Positions 42,550-53,176 of a stretch of 64,000 nucleotides of DNA are shown in pieces (the first letter of the stretch is position 1; each line of letters starts with the position of its first letter). Location of the stretch: NCBI GenBank assembly GCA_046331175.1, contig JAXLRI010000005.1:124001-188000 (forward strand). The letters are read 5' to 3'. This DNA is from JAWKIW01 sp046331175 (GTDB lineage Bacteria > Actinomycetota > Acidimicrobiia > Acidimicrobiales > Acidimicrobilacustridaceae). The position numbers were made by a program, and so were the translations under genes. The notes below the pieces were generated by a model. That model searched no databases. It was not told the origin of the DNA and worked only from the letters and a program-made list of their open reading frames with translations.

Positions 42550-43227
42550 GTGGCAGGCGCCCAGCCGTCGGTGCCGCCCGAGCTGTCCGGGGTGTGGCGG
42601 CGGCGCGACCTGTTCGTCGGCGACGAGCCCCGTGACGACGCCGACGTGCTGTGGCTGCAGGCGGGTGACTGGTACGCCGACCTGCGCATCCCCCACGACG
42701 ACGGCGGGGGAGCGGTGGAGGCCTTCGCCGGCCCGTCCTCCTGGGCCCCGCCGCACTTCACCTGGTTCCACGACGTCGACTGGCTCGGTTCGTTCCCCGA
42801 GGACGTCGGCCACCTCGAGCCGGCCGGTGACGACCTGATCGAGACGGGCACCTTCACCATCGACGGCGCCGAGGTGCCGTACCGGGAGCTGTGGGCCCGC
42901 TCCGGTCCCGGCACCCCGCACGTGGCGCTGGTGGCCGAGGGGCCCTTCGGCCGTGCCGTCGTGGTGCAGGTCGGCCCCCACCGGATCGCCCTGACGGACG
43001 GGCGATCGGTGGGTGCAGGGTTCGCGGCGCGGCGCGACGACCACGACGCCCTTGGGTGGGCCACGATGTTCGAGCGGTCGATCGATGCCGACCCCGTCGT
43101 GGTGCCCGAGGTGCTCGACGGGTCACCCGAGACCTGGACCCCGCCCCCCGTCGGAGCGGTCGTCGAAGCCGGCGATCGCACCTTCCGCGTCGTAGCGTCG
43201 GCTCCGCCGGCGGCATTTCGCGGCTGA
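42550..43227 (+). CDS. Unknown beta-rich protein, possibly HRI1/lipocalin-like
   Basis: 225 residues from a GTG 10 nt after the Rieske stop. The pattern GVWRRRDLF, DADVLWLQAGDWYADLRIP and FTWFHDVDWLGSF is strongly strand-like and resembles small lipocalin/HRI1-type barrels, a weak assignment. Co-transcribed with the oxygenase, it could bind the substrate or cofactor. Its stop codon overlaps the edge of palindrome site B. Confidence 0.65.
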   Translation: MAGAQPSVPPELSGVWRRRDLFVGDEPRDDADVLWLQAGDWYADLRIPHDDGGGAVEAFAGPSSWAPPHFTWFHDVDWLGSFPEDVGHLEPAGDDLIETGTFTIDGAEVPYRELWARSGPGTPHVALVAEGPFGRAVVVQVGPHRIALTDGRSVGAGFAARRDDHDALGWATMFERSIDADPVVVPEVLDGSPETWTPPPVGAVVEAGDRTFRVVASAPPAAFRG

Positions 43228-43248
43228 TTTCGAAGCATCTTCGAAATC
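43226..43248. promoter_or_regulatory. Palindromic operator, site B
   Basis: GATTTCGAAG-CAT-CTTCGAAATC is a perfect 10-bp inverted repeat with a 3-nt spacer; its core is TTTCGA-N7-TCGAAA, the same as site A. It lies 72 nt before the creatininase -10 box and could also end the Rieske transcript as a hairpin. Confidence 0.65.
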
Positions 43249-43319
43249 GGTCAGGTTCGGGCCAGACGCGCGACACGCGGTCTTCAGCGCCCGGGAACCG
43301 TGCGGCAAACAGCCGTCCA

Positions 43320-43325
43320 TAGGTT
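43320..43325 (+). promoter_or_regulatory. -10 box of the creatininase gene
   Basis: TAGGTT, 6 nt before the ATG at 43332, the leaderless spacing seen elsewhere in the window. Confidence 0.5.
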
Positions 43326-43331
43326 GCCGGC

Positions 43332-44117
43332 ATGTCCCCTCGCCGTTGGTTCGATCAGGCCTGGCCCGACCTCACGGACCTCGCCGGCACGACCGAGGTC
43401 GGACTGGTCCCCGTGGGCGCCGTCGAGCAGCACGGCCCGCACCTGCCGACGGGGACCGACACGATCATCGCCACCGGGCTCTGCGAGCGGGTGAGCGAGC
43501 GCACCGGCGCCCCCGTGCTGCCCGCCATCAGCGTCGGCTGCAGCTACGGGCACAGCACCAACCTGCCCGGCAACCTCTCGCTCACCCCCGAGCAGCTCGC
43601 GGCGCAGGCCCGGCAGTGGGCCGAGTGGGCGGCCACGTCGGGCCTCACCCGGTTGCTGTTCGTCAATGCTCACTTCGGCAACGCTCCGTCGCTCCTCGTC
43701 GCCACCGACCACCTCCGGCTGTACCGCACCGACCTGCGGGTGGGGGTCGTCAACTGGTGGACCCTCGACCCGACCGTGGCGGCCGAGTCCACCGCCGACG
43801 GCGACGACCTGCACGCCAACCGCACCGAGACGGCGGTGATGCTCGAGCTGGCACCCGAGCTGGTGCACCTCGACCGCATGGCCGACGCCGACGACGAGGA
43901 CCGCACCGCCGACCTCGTCTTCCGCTACACGGTCCCGGCCCTGTCGACCAACGGCGTCACCGGCCGGCCGTCGGAGGCGACCCCCGAGCTCGGCCGGAAG
44001 CTCGTCGACCTCACCGTCGACGCCCTCGCCGACCGGGTCGAGCGGGGCCGGCTCGAGGAGCCGCCGCTCGGCGTGGCGCCGCCGCCGCCCCTCACCGTCC
44101 CCTCACCCCCAGCCTGA
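43332..44117 (+). CDS. Creatininase-family amidohydrolase
   Basis: 261 residues. The metal-binding core VGAVEQHGPHLPTGTDT (Glu, His, Asp ligands) and FVNAHFGNAPSL (normally NGHGGN), with NRTETAVMLELAPE carrying the later Glu, match creatininase/FAPy-deformylase/MftE proteins. They hydrolyse cyclic or formyl amides. The NAHFGN variant makes the exact substrate uncertain. First gene of the second half of the island. Confidence 0.87.
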   Translation: MSPRRWFDQAWPDLTDLAGTTEVGLVPVGAVEQHGPHLPTGTDTIIATGLCERVSERTGAPVLPAISVGCSYGHSTNLPGNLSLTPEQLAAQARQWAEWAATSGLTRLLFVNAHFGNAPSLLVATDHLRLYRTDLRVGVVNWWTLDPTVAAESTADGDDLHANRTETAVMLELAPELVHLDRMADADDEDRTADLVFRYTVPALSTNGVTGRPSEATPELGRKLVDLTVDALADRVERGRLEEPPLGVAPPPPLTVPSPPA

Positions 44118-44153
44118 TCCCCACCCCGCCCCACCACCACAGGAAGGTCCGCA

Positions 44154-45551
44154 ATGGACACCGTCAAGGACATCGATCCCGTCCACGCCGAGCTTGTCGG
44201 CACCTTGCAGGGCAAGGGCGTCGAGTACACGTTCGGCTCGTTCATCGACATCACCGGGCGGGCCAAGGCGAAGTGCGTGCCGGTCGCCCACCTGCCCGCG
44301 CTGCTCGCCGGCCACGAGCGCTACACGCCCCGCGGGATGGGCGATCTCGGCGTGATGACCCCCGACGAGGACGAGTGCGTGGCCATGCCCGACCCGGCCG
44401 GCCTCCAGATCCTGCCGTGGGACCCCCGCTTCGCCTGGATGCCGGCCGACCTGCTGTTCGGTGGCACCGAGTCGTTCGCCCACTGCAGCCGGTCGATCCT
44501 GAAGAAGCAGCTGGCCCGGGCCACCGAGGCGGGGTACCGGTTCAACATCGGCTGCGAGACCGAGATCTACGCCGTGTCCGAGTCGGTGCTCGAGGGTCCC
44601 GACCAGGGCTACCTCCAGCCCGGCTTCCGCACCGGCAGCCTGCGCCCGACCCAGGCCTACGACGTCGAGGCGACCCTCGACGCCATGTCCTTCCTCGACC
44701 CGATGGTGACCTACATGAACGCCACCGGCTTCGGGGTGTTCTCCTTCGACGCCGAGGGCGGCGACGGCCAGTACGAGTTCGACTTCGAGTACCGCGAGGC
44801 GCTCGAGATGTGCGACCAGCTCACCCTGTTCCGCCTCATGGCGAAGCAGGTGGCCAAGGAGGTCGGCCTGTTCGTGACCTTCATGCCCAAGCCGTACACG
44901 GGGGCGTGGGGGTCGGGTGCGCACTTCAACATGAGCATCGAGGACCTCGAGACCGGGTCCAACCTCTTCCGCGACAAGGACGACGCCCGCGGTCGCGGCT
45001 GGTCGAAGCTGGCCTACGGCTTCGTCGCCGGCATCCTGCGCCACGCCCCGGCGCTGGCCGCCATCTGCACGCCGACGGTGAACTCGTACAAGCGGCTGGC
45101 CCCCCGCCTGGCCGACGGCTCGGTGTCGTGGGCCCCGGTGTGGGCGGCCTACGGCGACAACAACCGTTCCTGCATGCTGCGGCTGCCGCGCAACCGCCCG
45201 GCGGTGGAGAACCGGGCCGTCGACTCGGCGGCCAACCCGTACCTGGCCGGCGCCTTCCTGCTGGCCGCCGGCCTCGAGGGCATGACCGAGCAGCTCGACC
45301 CGGGCGAGCCGGTCGAGGACCTCACCTACGACTGGCAGGCCACCGGCCCGGTCGACGGCGACGTGGCCGGCACCCGCCTGCCGCGCACGCTCCTCGAGGC
45401 GGTCGACGCCTTCGAAGCCGACCCGCTCGCCGCCGAGGTGTTCCCGCCCCAGTTCGTCTCCGCCTACGTCGACATGAAGCGCCAGGAGTGGGACGAGTAC
45501 CACGCGCAGGTCACCGAGTGGGAGCGCTCGAAGTACCTGACCCTCTTCTGA
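44154..45551 (+). CDS. Glutamine-synthetase-family ligase (GlnT / type III)
   Basis: 465 residues. Glutamine synthetase beta-grasp start (GVEYTFGSFIDITGRAKAK), catalytic metal motif NIGCETEIYAV, GAHFNMSIED (His/Asn contacts), TVNSYKRLAP and NRSCMLRLP, then VENRAVDSAANPYLAGAF. This subgroup includes GlnT and gamma-glutamylmethylamide or gamma-glutamylpolyamine synthetases, which join an amine to glutamate with ATP. Next to a PuuD-type hydrolase it more likely makes a gamma-glutamyl amide than glutamine. AGGAAGG 8 nt before the ATG. Confidence 0.88.
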   Translation: MDTVKDIDPVHAELVGTLQGKGVEYTFGSFIDITGRAKAKCVPVAHLPALLAGHERYTPRGMGDLGVMTPDEDECVAMPDPAGLQILPWDPRFAWMPADLLFGGTESFAHCSRSILKKQLARATEAGYRFNIGCETEIYAVSESVLEGPDQGYLQPGFRTGSLRPTQAYDVEATLDAMSFLDPMVTYMNATGFGVFSFDAEGGDGQYEFDFEYREALEMCDQLTLFRLMAKQVAKEVGLFVTFMPKPYTGAWGSGAHFNMSIEDLETGSNLFRDKDDARGRGWSKLAYGFVAGILRHAPALAAICTPTVNSYKRLAPRLADGSVSWAPVWAAYGDNNRSCMLRLPRNRPAVENRAVDSAANPYLAGAFLLAAGLEGMTEQLDPGEPVEDLTYDWQATGPVDGDVAGTRLPRTLLEAVDAFEADPLAAEVFPPQFVSAYVDMKRQEWDEYHAQVTEWERSKYLTLF

Positions 45552-45598
45552 GCCGGACCTCGTCACCTCCGACGCACCCACCTCGGATCGAACCCCCC

Positions 45599-46282
45599 AT
45601 GCCCGACCCCCTCGTCGCCGTGCTCATCGGCCGCCACCCCAAGGAGCGCTACTCGGTGCACACCGGCTACGTCGACGCCCTCCACGCCGTCGGGGCCCGC
45701 GCCCTGCTGGTCGCGGCCGGCCCCGATGGCGACGCCGACCACGTGCTCGACCTGCTCCCGCAGCTGCGGGCAGTGGTGCTCACCGGTGGGGACGACGTCG
45801 ACCCGGCGCGCTACGGGGCGGACCGGCACCCGAAGGTCGACGAGTCCGACCCCGAGCGCGACACCGCCGAGCTGGCGGTGGCCCGAGCAGCCGCCGAGCG
45901 GGGGCTGCCGGTGCTCGGCGTCTGCCGTGGCATCCAGGTGCTGGCCGTGGCGCTGGGTGGCTCGCTGGTGCAGGACCTGCCGAGCGAGGGCATCGACGGC
46001 CACTGGGAGCTCGAGCGCGAGTACGAGCCCGTCCACGCCGTCACCGCGGATCCGGGAACGGCCGCCGCCGGCGCGCTCGCCGGCGCGTCGGTCGTCAACT
46101 CGATCCACCACCAGGCGGTCGCCGACCCGGGACCCCACCTGCGCGCCACCGCGTGGAGCGAGGACGGCGTGGTCGAGGCGGTGGAGGCCGACGGCCTCCT
46201 CGGCGTCCAGTGGCACCCCGAGCGCCTGCTCGGCCGCGACCCCCGCCACGTCGCTCCCTTCGCCTGGGCGGTGTCGGCGTGA
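45599..46282 (+). CDS. Class I glutamine-amidotransferase-like gamma-glutamyl hydrolase (PuuD type)
   Basis: 227 residues of the peptidase C26 fold. VVLTGGDDVDPARYG, nucleophile Cys in VLGVCRGIQVLAVALGG, catalytic His/Glu in GVQWHPERL. PuuD releases GABA from gamma-glutamyl-GABA, so this protein is the natural partner of the preceding synthetase: amide made, modified, then hydrolysed. No obvious ribosome site; 47 nt after the ligase. Stop overlaps the SDR start (GTGA). Confidence 0.88.
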   Translation: MPDPLVAVLIGRHPKERYSVHTGYVDALHAVGARALLVAAGPDGDADHVLDLLPQLRAVVLTGGDDVDPARYGADRHPKVDESDPERDTAELAVARAAAERGLPVLGVCRGIQVLAVALGGSLVQDLPSEGIDGHWELEREYEPVHAVTADPGTAAAGALAGASVVNSIHHQAVADPGPHLRATAWSEDGVVEAVEADGLLGVQWHPERLLGRDPRHVAPFAWAVSA

Positions 46283-47100
46283 GCGGAACGGACGGCACGA
46301 GCGACGTGAGCGGAAGGACCACGAGCGAGTCGACCGGCGTGGCGGTGGTGACCGGAGCCGGTCGGGGCCTGGGCCGGGCCATCGCGCTGGCCGTGGCCGA
46401 GGCCGGCTTCGACGTGGTGGTCGGCCACCGGGCCAGCGCCGACGGGGCCGCCGAGGTGGTCGACGCCATCGAAGCGAGCGGTCGGCGGGCCGTCGCCGTC
46501 GCCGGTGACGTGGTCGATCCGGCCACCCACGCCGCCCTCGCCGACGCCGCCGAGTCGCTCGGCCCGCTCACGGCCTGGGTCAACAACGCCGGCGTGTCGG
46601 TGCTGGCCCCCGTCGTCGACACGTCGCTCGAGCAGCTCGAGGACATGTGCCGGGTGAACCTGCACGGCACGTTCCTCGGCCTGCAGCAGGCGGCCCGCCG
46701 GATGGCCGCCGCCGGCACCGGGGGCCGCATCGTCAACGTGTCGTCCGAGTGCGGCGTGCAGGCCTTCCCGCTCCTCGGCGCCTACAGCGCCACCAAGTTC
46801 GCGGTGGTCGGCCTCACCCAGGCCGCCGCCCTCGAGCTGGCCCGCGACGGCATCACCGTGAACGCCGTCTGCCCCGGCACCGCCGAGACCGACATGGTCA
46901 TGGCCGAGCGGGCCAGCGAGGTCGCCATCACCGGCCGTGCCGCCGATGACGTCCGGGCGTCGTACCTCGACGGCATCCCGCTCGGCCGCTTCTGCGACCC
47001 CGACGACGTGGGCGCCCTCGCCGCCTTCCTCGTCGGCCCCGGCGCGGCCTACCTGACCGGCCAGGCCATCTGCACCAACGGCGGGAGCGTCCTGCGATGA
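46279..47100 (+). CDS. Short-chain dehydrogenase/reductase
   Basis: 273 residues with a 20-residue Ser/Thr leader. Classical SDR marks: VVTGAGRGLGRAIAL (cofactor loop), VNNAGVSVLAP, IVNVSSECGV (Ser), YSATK (Tyr and Lys), CPGTAETDMV. Would oxidise or reduce a carbonyl/alcohol of the pathway intermediate. The GTG overlaps the previous stop by 4 nt, implying one operon with creatininase, ligase and hydrolase. Confidence 0.93.
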   Translation: MSGTDGTSDVSGRTTSESTGVAVVTGAGRGLGRAIALAVAEAGFDVVVGHRASADGAAEVVDAIEASGRRAVAVAGDVVDPATHAALADAAESLGPLTAWVNNAGVSVLAPVVDTSLEQLEDMCRVNLHGTFLGLQQAARRMAAAGTGGRIVNVSSECGVQAFPLLGAYSATKFAVVGLTQAAALELARDGITVNAVCPGTAETDMVMAERASEVAITGRAADDVRASYLDGIPLGRFCDPDDVGALAAFLVGPGAAYLTGQAICTNGGSVLR

Positions 47101-47237
47101 GCCCGCGCCCGTTCCCCCGAGTCCCGACCCCTGACGCCCCGCTGCCCCACGCTCCCACGTCGACCGAGCGCACGCCGCCGACCCCCGCGTCGACCGATCA
47201 CCCCACCCGCACCCCCCACCCCACCCGGAGGAAGCCC

Positions 47238-48830
47238 ATGCCCACCCGTCGAACGCTCGCCGGCCTGCTGGTCGGTGCCGGGCTGTTGACCGCCGCCGCG
47301 TGCGGCGGCTCCAGCTCGTCCGGCTCCAGCGCCGCCACGTCACCCGGCGGGGGCGGCGCATCCAGCGGCAAGGCCACCAAGGACGTGCAGCTGGCCTACA
47401 ACGCGGACATGCAGGTGCCCGACCCCGACATCTTCTACGAGATCGAGGGCAACTCCCTCGTGACCTCGGTGTACGAGGGCCTCGTCCGCTACAAGCCGAA
47501 CAGCAAGGAGATCGAGCCGGCGCTGGCCGAGAGCTACACGGTCTCGCCCGACGGGCTGACCTACACCTTCAAGCTGCGGCCCAACGTGAAGTTCCACGAC
47601 GGGACCACGCTCGACTCGTCGGCCATGAAGACGGCCTTCGAGCGGCGCACCAACGTGAACTCGGCGCCGGCCTACATGCTCGCCGACGTCGCCGGCTACG
47701 AGACGCCCGACCCGCAGACCTTCGTGGTGAAGCTCAACAAGCCGGTGTCGGCCTTCCTCGACTACATGGCGGCGCCGTACGGGCCCAAGGCCGTGAGCCA
47801 GAAGGTGCTGACCGAGCAGGCCGGCAACGACTTCGCCCAGTCGTACCTGAAGGAGCACGACGGCGGCACCGGCCCGTTCACGATCACCGAGTTCAACGTC
47901 GGCAACCAGTACAAGGTGTCCAAGTTCAACGACTACTGGGGCCCCAAGCCCGACGCCACCTCGATCACCTACAACATCCTCCCGGACATCTCGACCCAGC
48001 GGCTCAAGTTCGAGAACGGCGAGCTGTCGATGATCATCCACGGCCTCACGGCCAGCGACATCAAGTCGCTGGAGTCGTCCGGGAGCTACCAGGTGCAGCG
48101 GTTCCCGGCCGTCTTCAAGTCCTGGGTGATGATCAACCCGAACAAGGCGCCCTTCGACGACCAGTCGCTGCGCCAGGCCGTGGCCAAGGCCATCGACCGC
48201 GAGCAGATCGTGAAGGAGGTCTACGGCGACGACGCCTCGGTGTCGACCCAGATCTACCCGGCCGGCGAGCTGCCGCCCGACAAGGCCCTCGACGTCAAGA
48301 AGGACACGTCGGCGCTGCAGTCGCAGGCGTCGAAGATCTCCGGCACCCTCGACATCGGGTACTCCTCGGACGACCCCCGCAACCAGCGGGTGGCCGAGCT
48401 GCTGCAGACCCAGCTGCAGGCCCTCGGCGTGCAGGCGACCACCCGGGGCATCCCGATCGCCCAGGTGTTCGACCTCCCGAAGAACAAGGACCAGGCGCCC
48501 CAGATCCTGGTGTCGACGGTCAATCCCGACGCCGTGCACCCCGACACCTGGGCCCGCATCTTCATGAGCACCGACGGCGCCCTGAACTGGCTGCAGTGCT
48601 CGGTCCCCGAGGCCGACAAGCTGCTCGACCAGGGCCTGAACACCACCGACCAGCAGGTCGTCACCGATTCGTACAGCAAGGCCGGTGACAAGTTCGTCGA
48701 GTCCGGGTGCTTCGCCTCGATCGCCGACGTCAAGGAGGTGATCGTGGCCCAGCAGGGCTACTCGGGCTGGACCCACCAGCAGCCCACGCTGTTCACCGTG
48801 CGCTTCGGCGACCTGAAGGTGGGCAGCTGA
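47238..48830 (+). CDS. Peptide/nickel-type ABC transporter substrate-binding lipoprotein
   Basis: 530 residues. Lipoprotein signal MPTRRTLAGLLVGAGLLTAAAC with Gly/Ser linker, then the SBP family 5 fold: LVTSVYEGLVRYKPNSKEIE, ALAESYTVSPDGLTYTFKLR, VKFHDGTTLDS, FDDQSLRQAVAKAIDRE. GGAGGA 7-8 nt before the ATG. It would deliver the nitrogenous substrate (peptide, opine or similar) to the permeases downstream. Confidence 0.94.
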   Translation: MPTRRTLAGLLVGAGLLTAAACGGSSSSGSSAATSPGGGGASSGKATKDVQLAYNADMQVPDPDIFYEIEGNSLVTSVYEGLVRYKPNSKEIEPALAESYTVSPDGLTYTFKLRPNVKFHDGTTLDSSAMKTAFERRTNVNSAPAYMLADVAGYETPDPQTFVVKLNKPVSAFLDYMAAPYGPKAVSQKVLTEQAGNDFAQSYLKEHDGGTGPFTITEFNVGNQYKVSKFNDYWGPKPDATSITYNILPDISTQRLKFENGELSMIIHGLTASDIKSLESSGSYQVQRFPAVFKSWVMINPNKAPFDDQSLRQAVAKAIDREQIVKEVYGDDASVSTQIYPAGELPPDKALDVKKDTSALQSQASKISGTLDIGYSSDDPRNQRVAELLQTQLQALGVQATTRGIPIAQVFDLPKNKDQAPQILVSTVNPDAVHPDTWARIFMSTDGALNWLQCSVPEADKLLDQGLNTTDQQVVTDSYSKAGDKFVESGCFASIADVKEVIVAQQGYSGWTHQQPTLFTVRFGDLKVGS

Positions 48831-48918
48831 GGTGACGGGGGTGTTCGTGCAAGGCAATCGTCAGCGACGGCTCATGGACCGTTCATCGCCCTTCGATCGA
48901 GCCGAAACGCCGGCTTCG

Positions 48919-48924
48919 TACGGT
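48919..48924 (+). promoter_or_regulatory. -10 box of the ABC ATPase-permease genes
   Basis: TACGGT, 8 nt before the ATG at 48933, within a 102-nt gap. The gap also carries GAGCCGAAACGC (48899-48910), identical to 41418-41429 before the Rieske gene. Confidence 0.45.
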
Positions 48925-48932
48925 CGGGGACG

Positions 48933-51088
<2,156 letters not shown>

Positions 51089-51089
<1 letters not shown>

Positions 51090-51961
51090 TGGCCGTGGTC
51101 GACAGCATCCCGGTGGTCATCCCGGTGATGCCCTCGCGGGCCCGGGCGTTCTGGCCCGCGGTCCGCCGGGTCGGCATCGTCGACCGCATCGCCATCGGCG
51201 GTGCCATCGGCATCACGATCCTGGCGATCATCACGCCGCTGATCGCGCCCTACGACCCGGTGAAGCCGGCCGGGGCCACCTACCATGCGCCCGGCCAGGG
51301 CTTCCTCCTCGGCACCGACGAGGTCGGGCGCGACCTGCTGAGCCGGATCCTGTGGGGCATGCGCTCGTCGTGGTTCTCGGCGCTCGTCGTGATCGCCATC
51401 GGCGTGCTCATCGGCGGCCTGGTCGGCCTGGTCGCCGGCGCCGCCGGCGGATGGGTCGACGGCCTGCTCATGCGCATCACCGACATGTTCCTGGCGCTGC
51501 CCGGGCCGGTGCTCGCCATCGCCGTGGTGGCCGCCCTCGGCCCGTCGCTCGAGCACACGCTGCTGGCGGTGACCATCGTGTGGTGGCCCTTCTACGCCCG
51601 CATCGTGCGGGGCGAGATCTGGGCCATGCGCTCCAGACCCCACCTGGAGGCGGCGCGGCTGGCGGGCGTCGGTCGGACCCGTCGGGCCCTGCGGCACCTC
51701 CTGCCCGGGGCCATCCCGGCCACGATCGTCACCGCCAGCCTCGACGTCGGCAACCTCGTGCTGACCCTGGCCGGCCTGTCGTTCCTCGGCCTCGGCGCCC
51801 CCGCCCCCGCCCCCGAGCTCGGCGCCATGGCCGCCCGCGGCCTGCCCCAGCTGCTCGAGCACTGGTGGATCCCGGTGGTGCCCGGCTTGGCCGTGTTCCT
51901 GCTGGCCTTCGTCGCCAACCTCGCCGGTGACGGCCTCCGCGACCTGATCGGCGACCGGTGA
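51089..51961 (+). CDS. ABC transporter permease (DppC type)
   Basis: 290 residues. After an N-terminal helix (IAIGGAIGITILAIITPLIA) comes the marker GQGFLLGTDEVGRDLLSRI, then five helices with the EAA coupling loop (MRSRPHLEAARLAGVGRTRR) contacting the ATPase. Translationally coupled to the ATPase gene. Confidence 0.94.
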
Positions 51962-52040
51962 CCGCCGTGGCCACCCTCCGCCTCGCTCCTCGTCGCCCCG
52001 CGCCGACCACCCCTCGATCCCACCTGCGGAGGTCCTCCCG

Positions 52041-53036
52041 ATGATCACGTTCATCGCCAAGCGCCTGGCCGCCGCCGTGGGCATCCTGCTGGTGCTGGCC
52101 GCGGTGGTGTTCCTCCTGCAGCAGCTGACGCCGGCCGACCCGGTGCGGGCCATGCTCGGGGCCAACGCCTCGCCCGAGCGCGTCGCCGAGCAGCGGGCCA
52201 AGCTCGGCTACGACCAGCCGCTGCCCCAGCAGTACCTCCGCTACGTGGGCGGCCTCTTCCAGGGCGACATGCAGATGTCGCTGCGCACCCGTCGCCCGGT
52301 CACCACCGACCTCAAGGACTTCCTCCCCGCCACCCTCGAGCTGGCCTTCTGGGGTGTGGTGATGGCCGTCGCCCTCGGGCTCGTGCTCGGCGTCGTGACC
52401 GCGGCGCGCTTCAAGGGAGGCGGCGCGCTGCGCGTGGTGCTCGTCGGCCTCTCGTCGGCACCGGTGTTCCTGCTGGCGCTGCTCGGGATCCTGCTCTTCT
52501 ACCGACAGCTCGGCTGGCTGCCCGCCACCGGCCGCACCGGCTTCAAGGACTTCCACGGCCCCACGGGCTTCTTGACCTTCGACGCCCTCATCTCGTTCCG
52601 CTTCGACGTGCTGGCCGACGCCTTCTGGCACCTGATCCTGCCGGCCTTCTGCGTGGCCATCGCCCCGGCCGTGGCCATCGGCCGGGTGCTGCGCTCGAGC
52701 CTCGTCACGACGATGGGCGGCGACTACGTGCGCACCGCCCGCATGAAGGGCCTGCGCGAGCGGTCGGTGCTGATGCGCCACGCCCTGCGCAACAGCGCCG
52801 GGCCGGCCCTGTCGATGACCGGCCTCCAGGTCGGCCTCATGTTCGCCGGCGTGGTGGTGATCGAGTCGATCTTCGCTTGGCCCGGCATCGGCTTCTACAC
52901 GGTGCAGTCGATCCCGCGGAACGACTTCCCGGCCATCGCCGGCGTCACCCTCGTCCTCGGTGTCGGCTACGTCCTCGTCAACATGCTCGTCGAGATCGCC
53001 CAGGCCGCCGCCGACCCCCGGTTGGCGCTGCGCTGA
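52041..53036 (+). CDS. ABC transporter permease (DppB type)
   Basis: 331 residues. MITFIAKRLAAAVGILLVLA start, PADPVRAMLGANASPERV, then the EAA loop GGDYVRTARMKGLRERSVLM and SIFAWPGIGFYTVQSIPRND. Six helices. Pairs with the DppC-type subunit. The gene order binding protein, ATPase, DppC, DppB is rearranged from the common BCDF order. GGAGG about 9 nt before the ATG. Confidence 0.94.
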   Translation: MITFIAKRLAAAVGILLVLAAVVFLLQQLTPADPVRAMLGANASPERVAEQRAKLGYDQPLPQQYLRYVGGLFQGDMQMSLRTRRPVTTDLKDFLPATLELAFWGVVMAVALGLVLGVVTAARFKGGGALRVVLVGLSSAPVFLLALLGILLFYRQLGWLPATGRTGFKDFHGPTGFLTFDALISFRFDVLADAFWHLILPAFCVAIAPAVAIGRVLRSSLVTTMGGDYVRTARMKGLRERSVLMRHALRNSAGPALSMTGLQVGLMFAGVVVIESIFAWPGIGFYTVQSIPRNDFPAIAGVTLVLGVGYVLVNMLVEIAQAAADPRLALR

Positions 53037-53055
53037 CCGACCGACCCGACCCGCC

Positions 53056-53079
53056 CGGATCGGGCCGCCGCCCGATCCG
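53056..53079 (+). terminator. Hairpin terminator after the ABC transporter
   Basis: CGGATCGGGC-CGCC-GCCCGATCCG, a perfect 10-bp stem with a 4-nt loop, 20 nt past the permease stop. The next gene therefore probably has its own promoter. Confidence 0.6.
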
Positions 53080-53176
53080 CCAGCGAAGAGACCTACCGCA
53101 GACACGCAGTGCAGCAGTTCCTCAGATCCGCAGACAGCCACCGCAGGGGGTGCGCCATGCAGGGGAGCAGGACACG

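Noticed and set aside
43282..43318. ECF-sigma promoter (GGAAC with downstream CGTC) before the creatininase gene
   Set aside because: Spacing is too short, and a better -10 of the local type lies at 43320.
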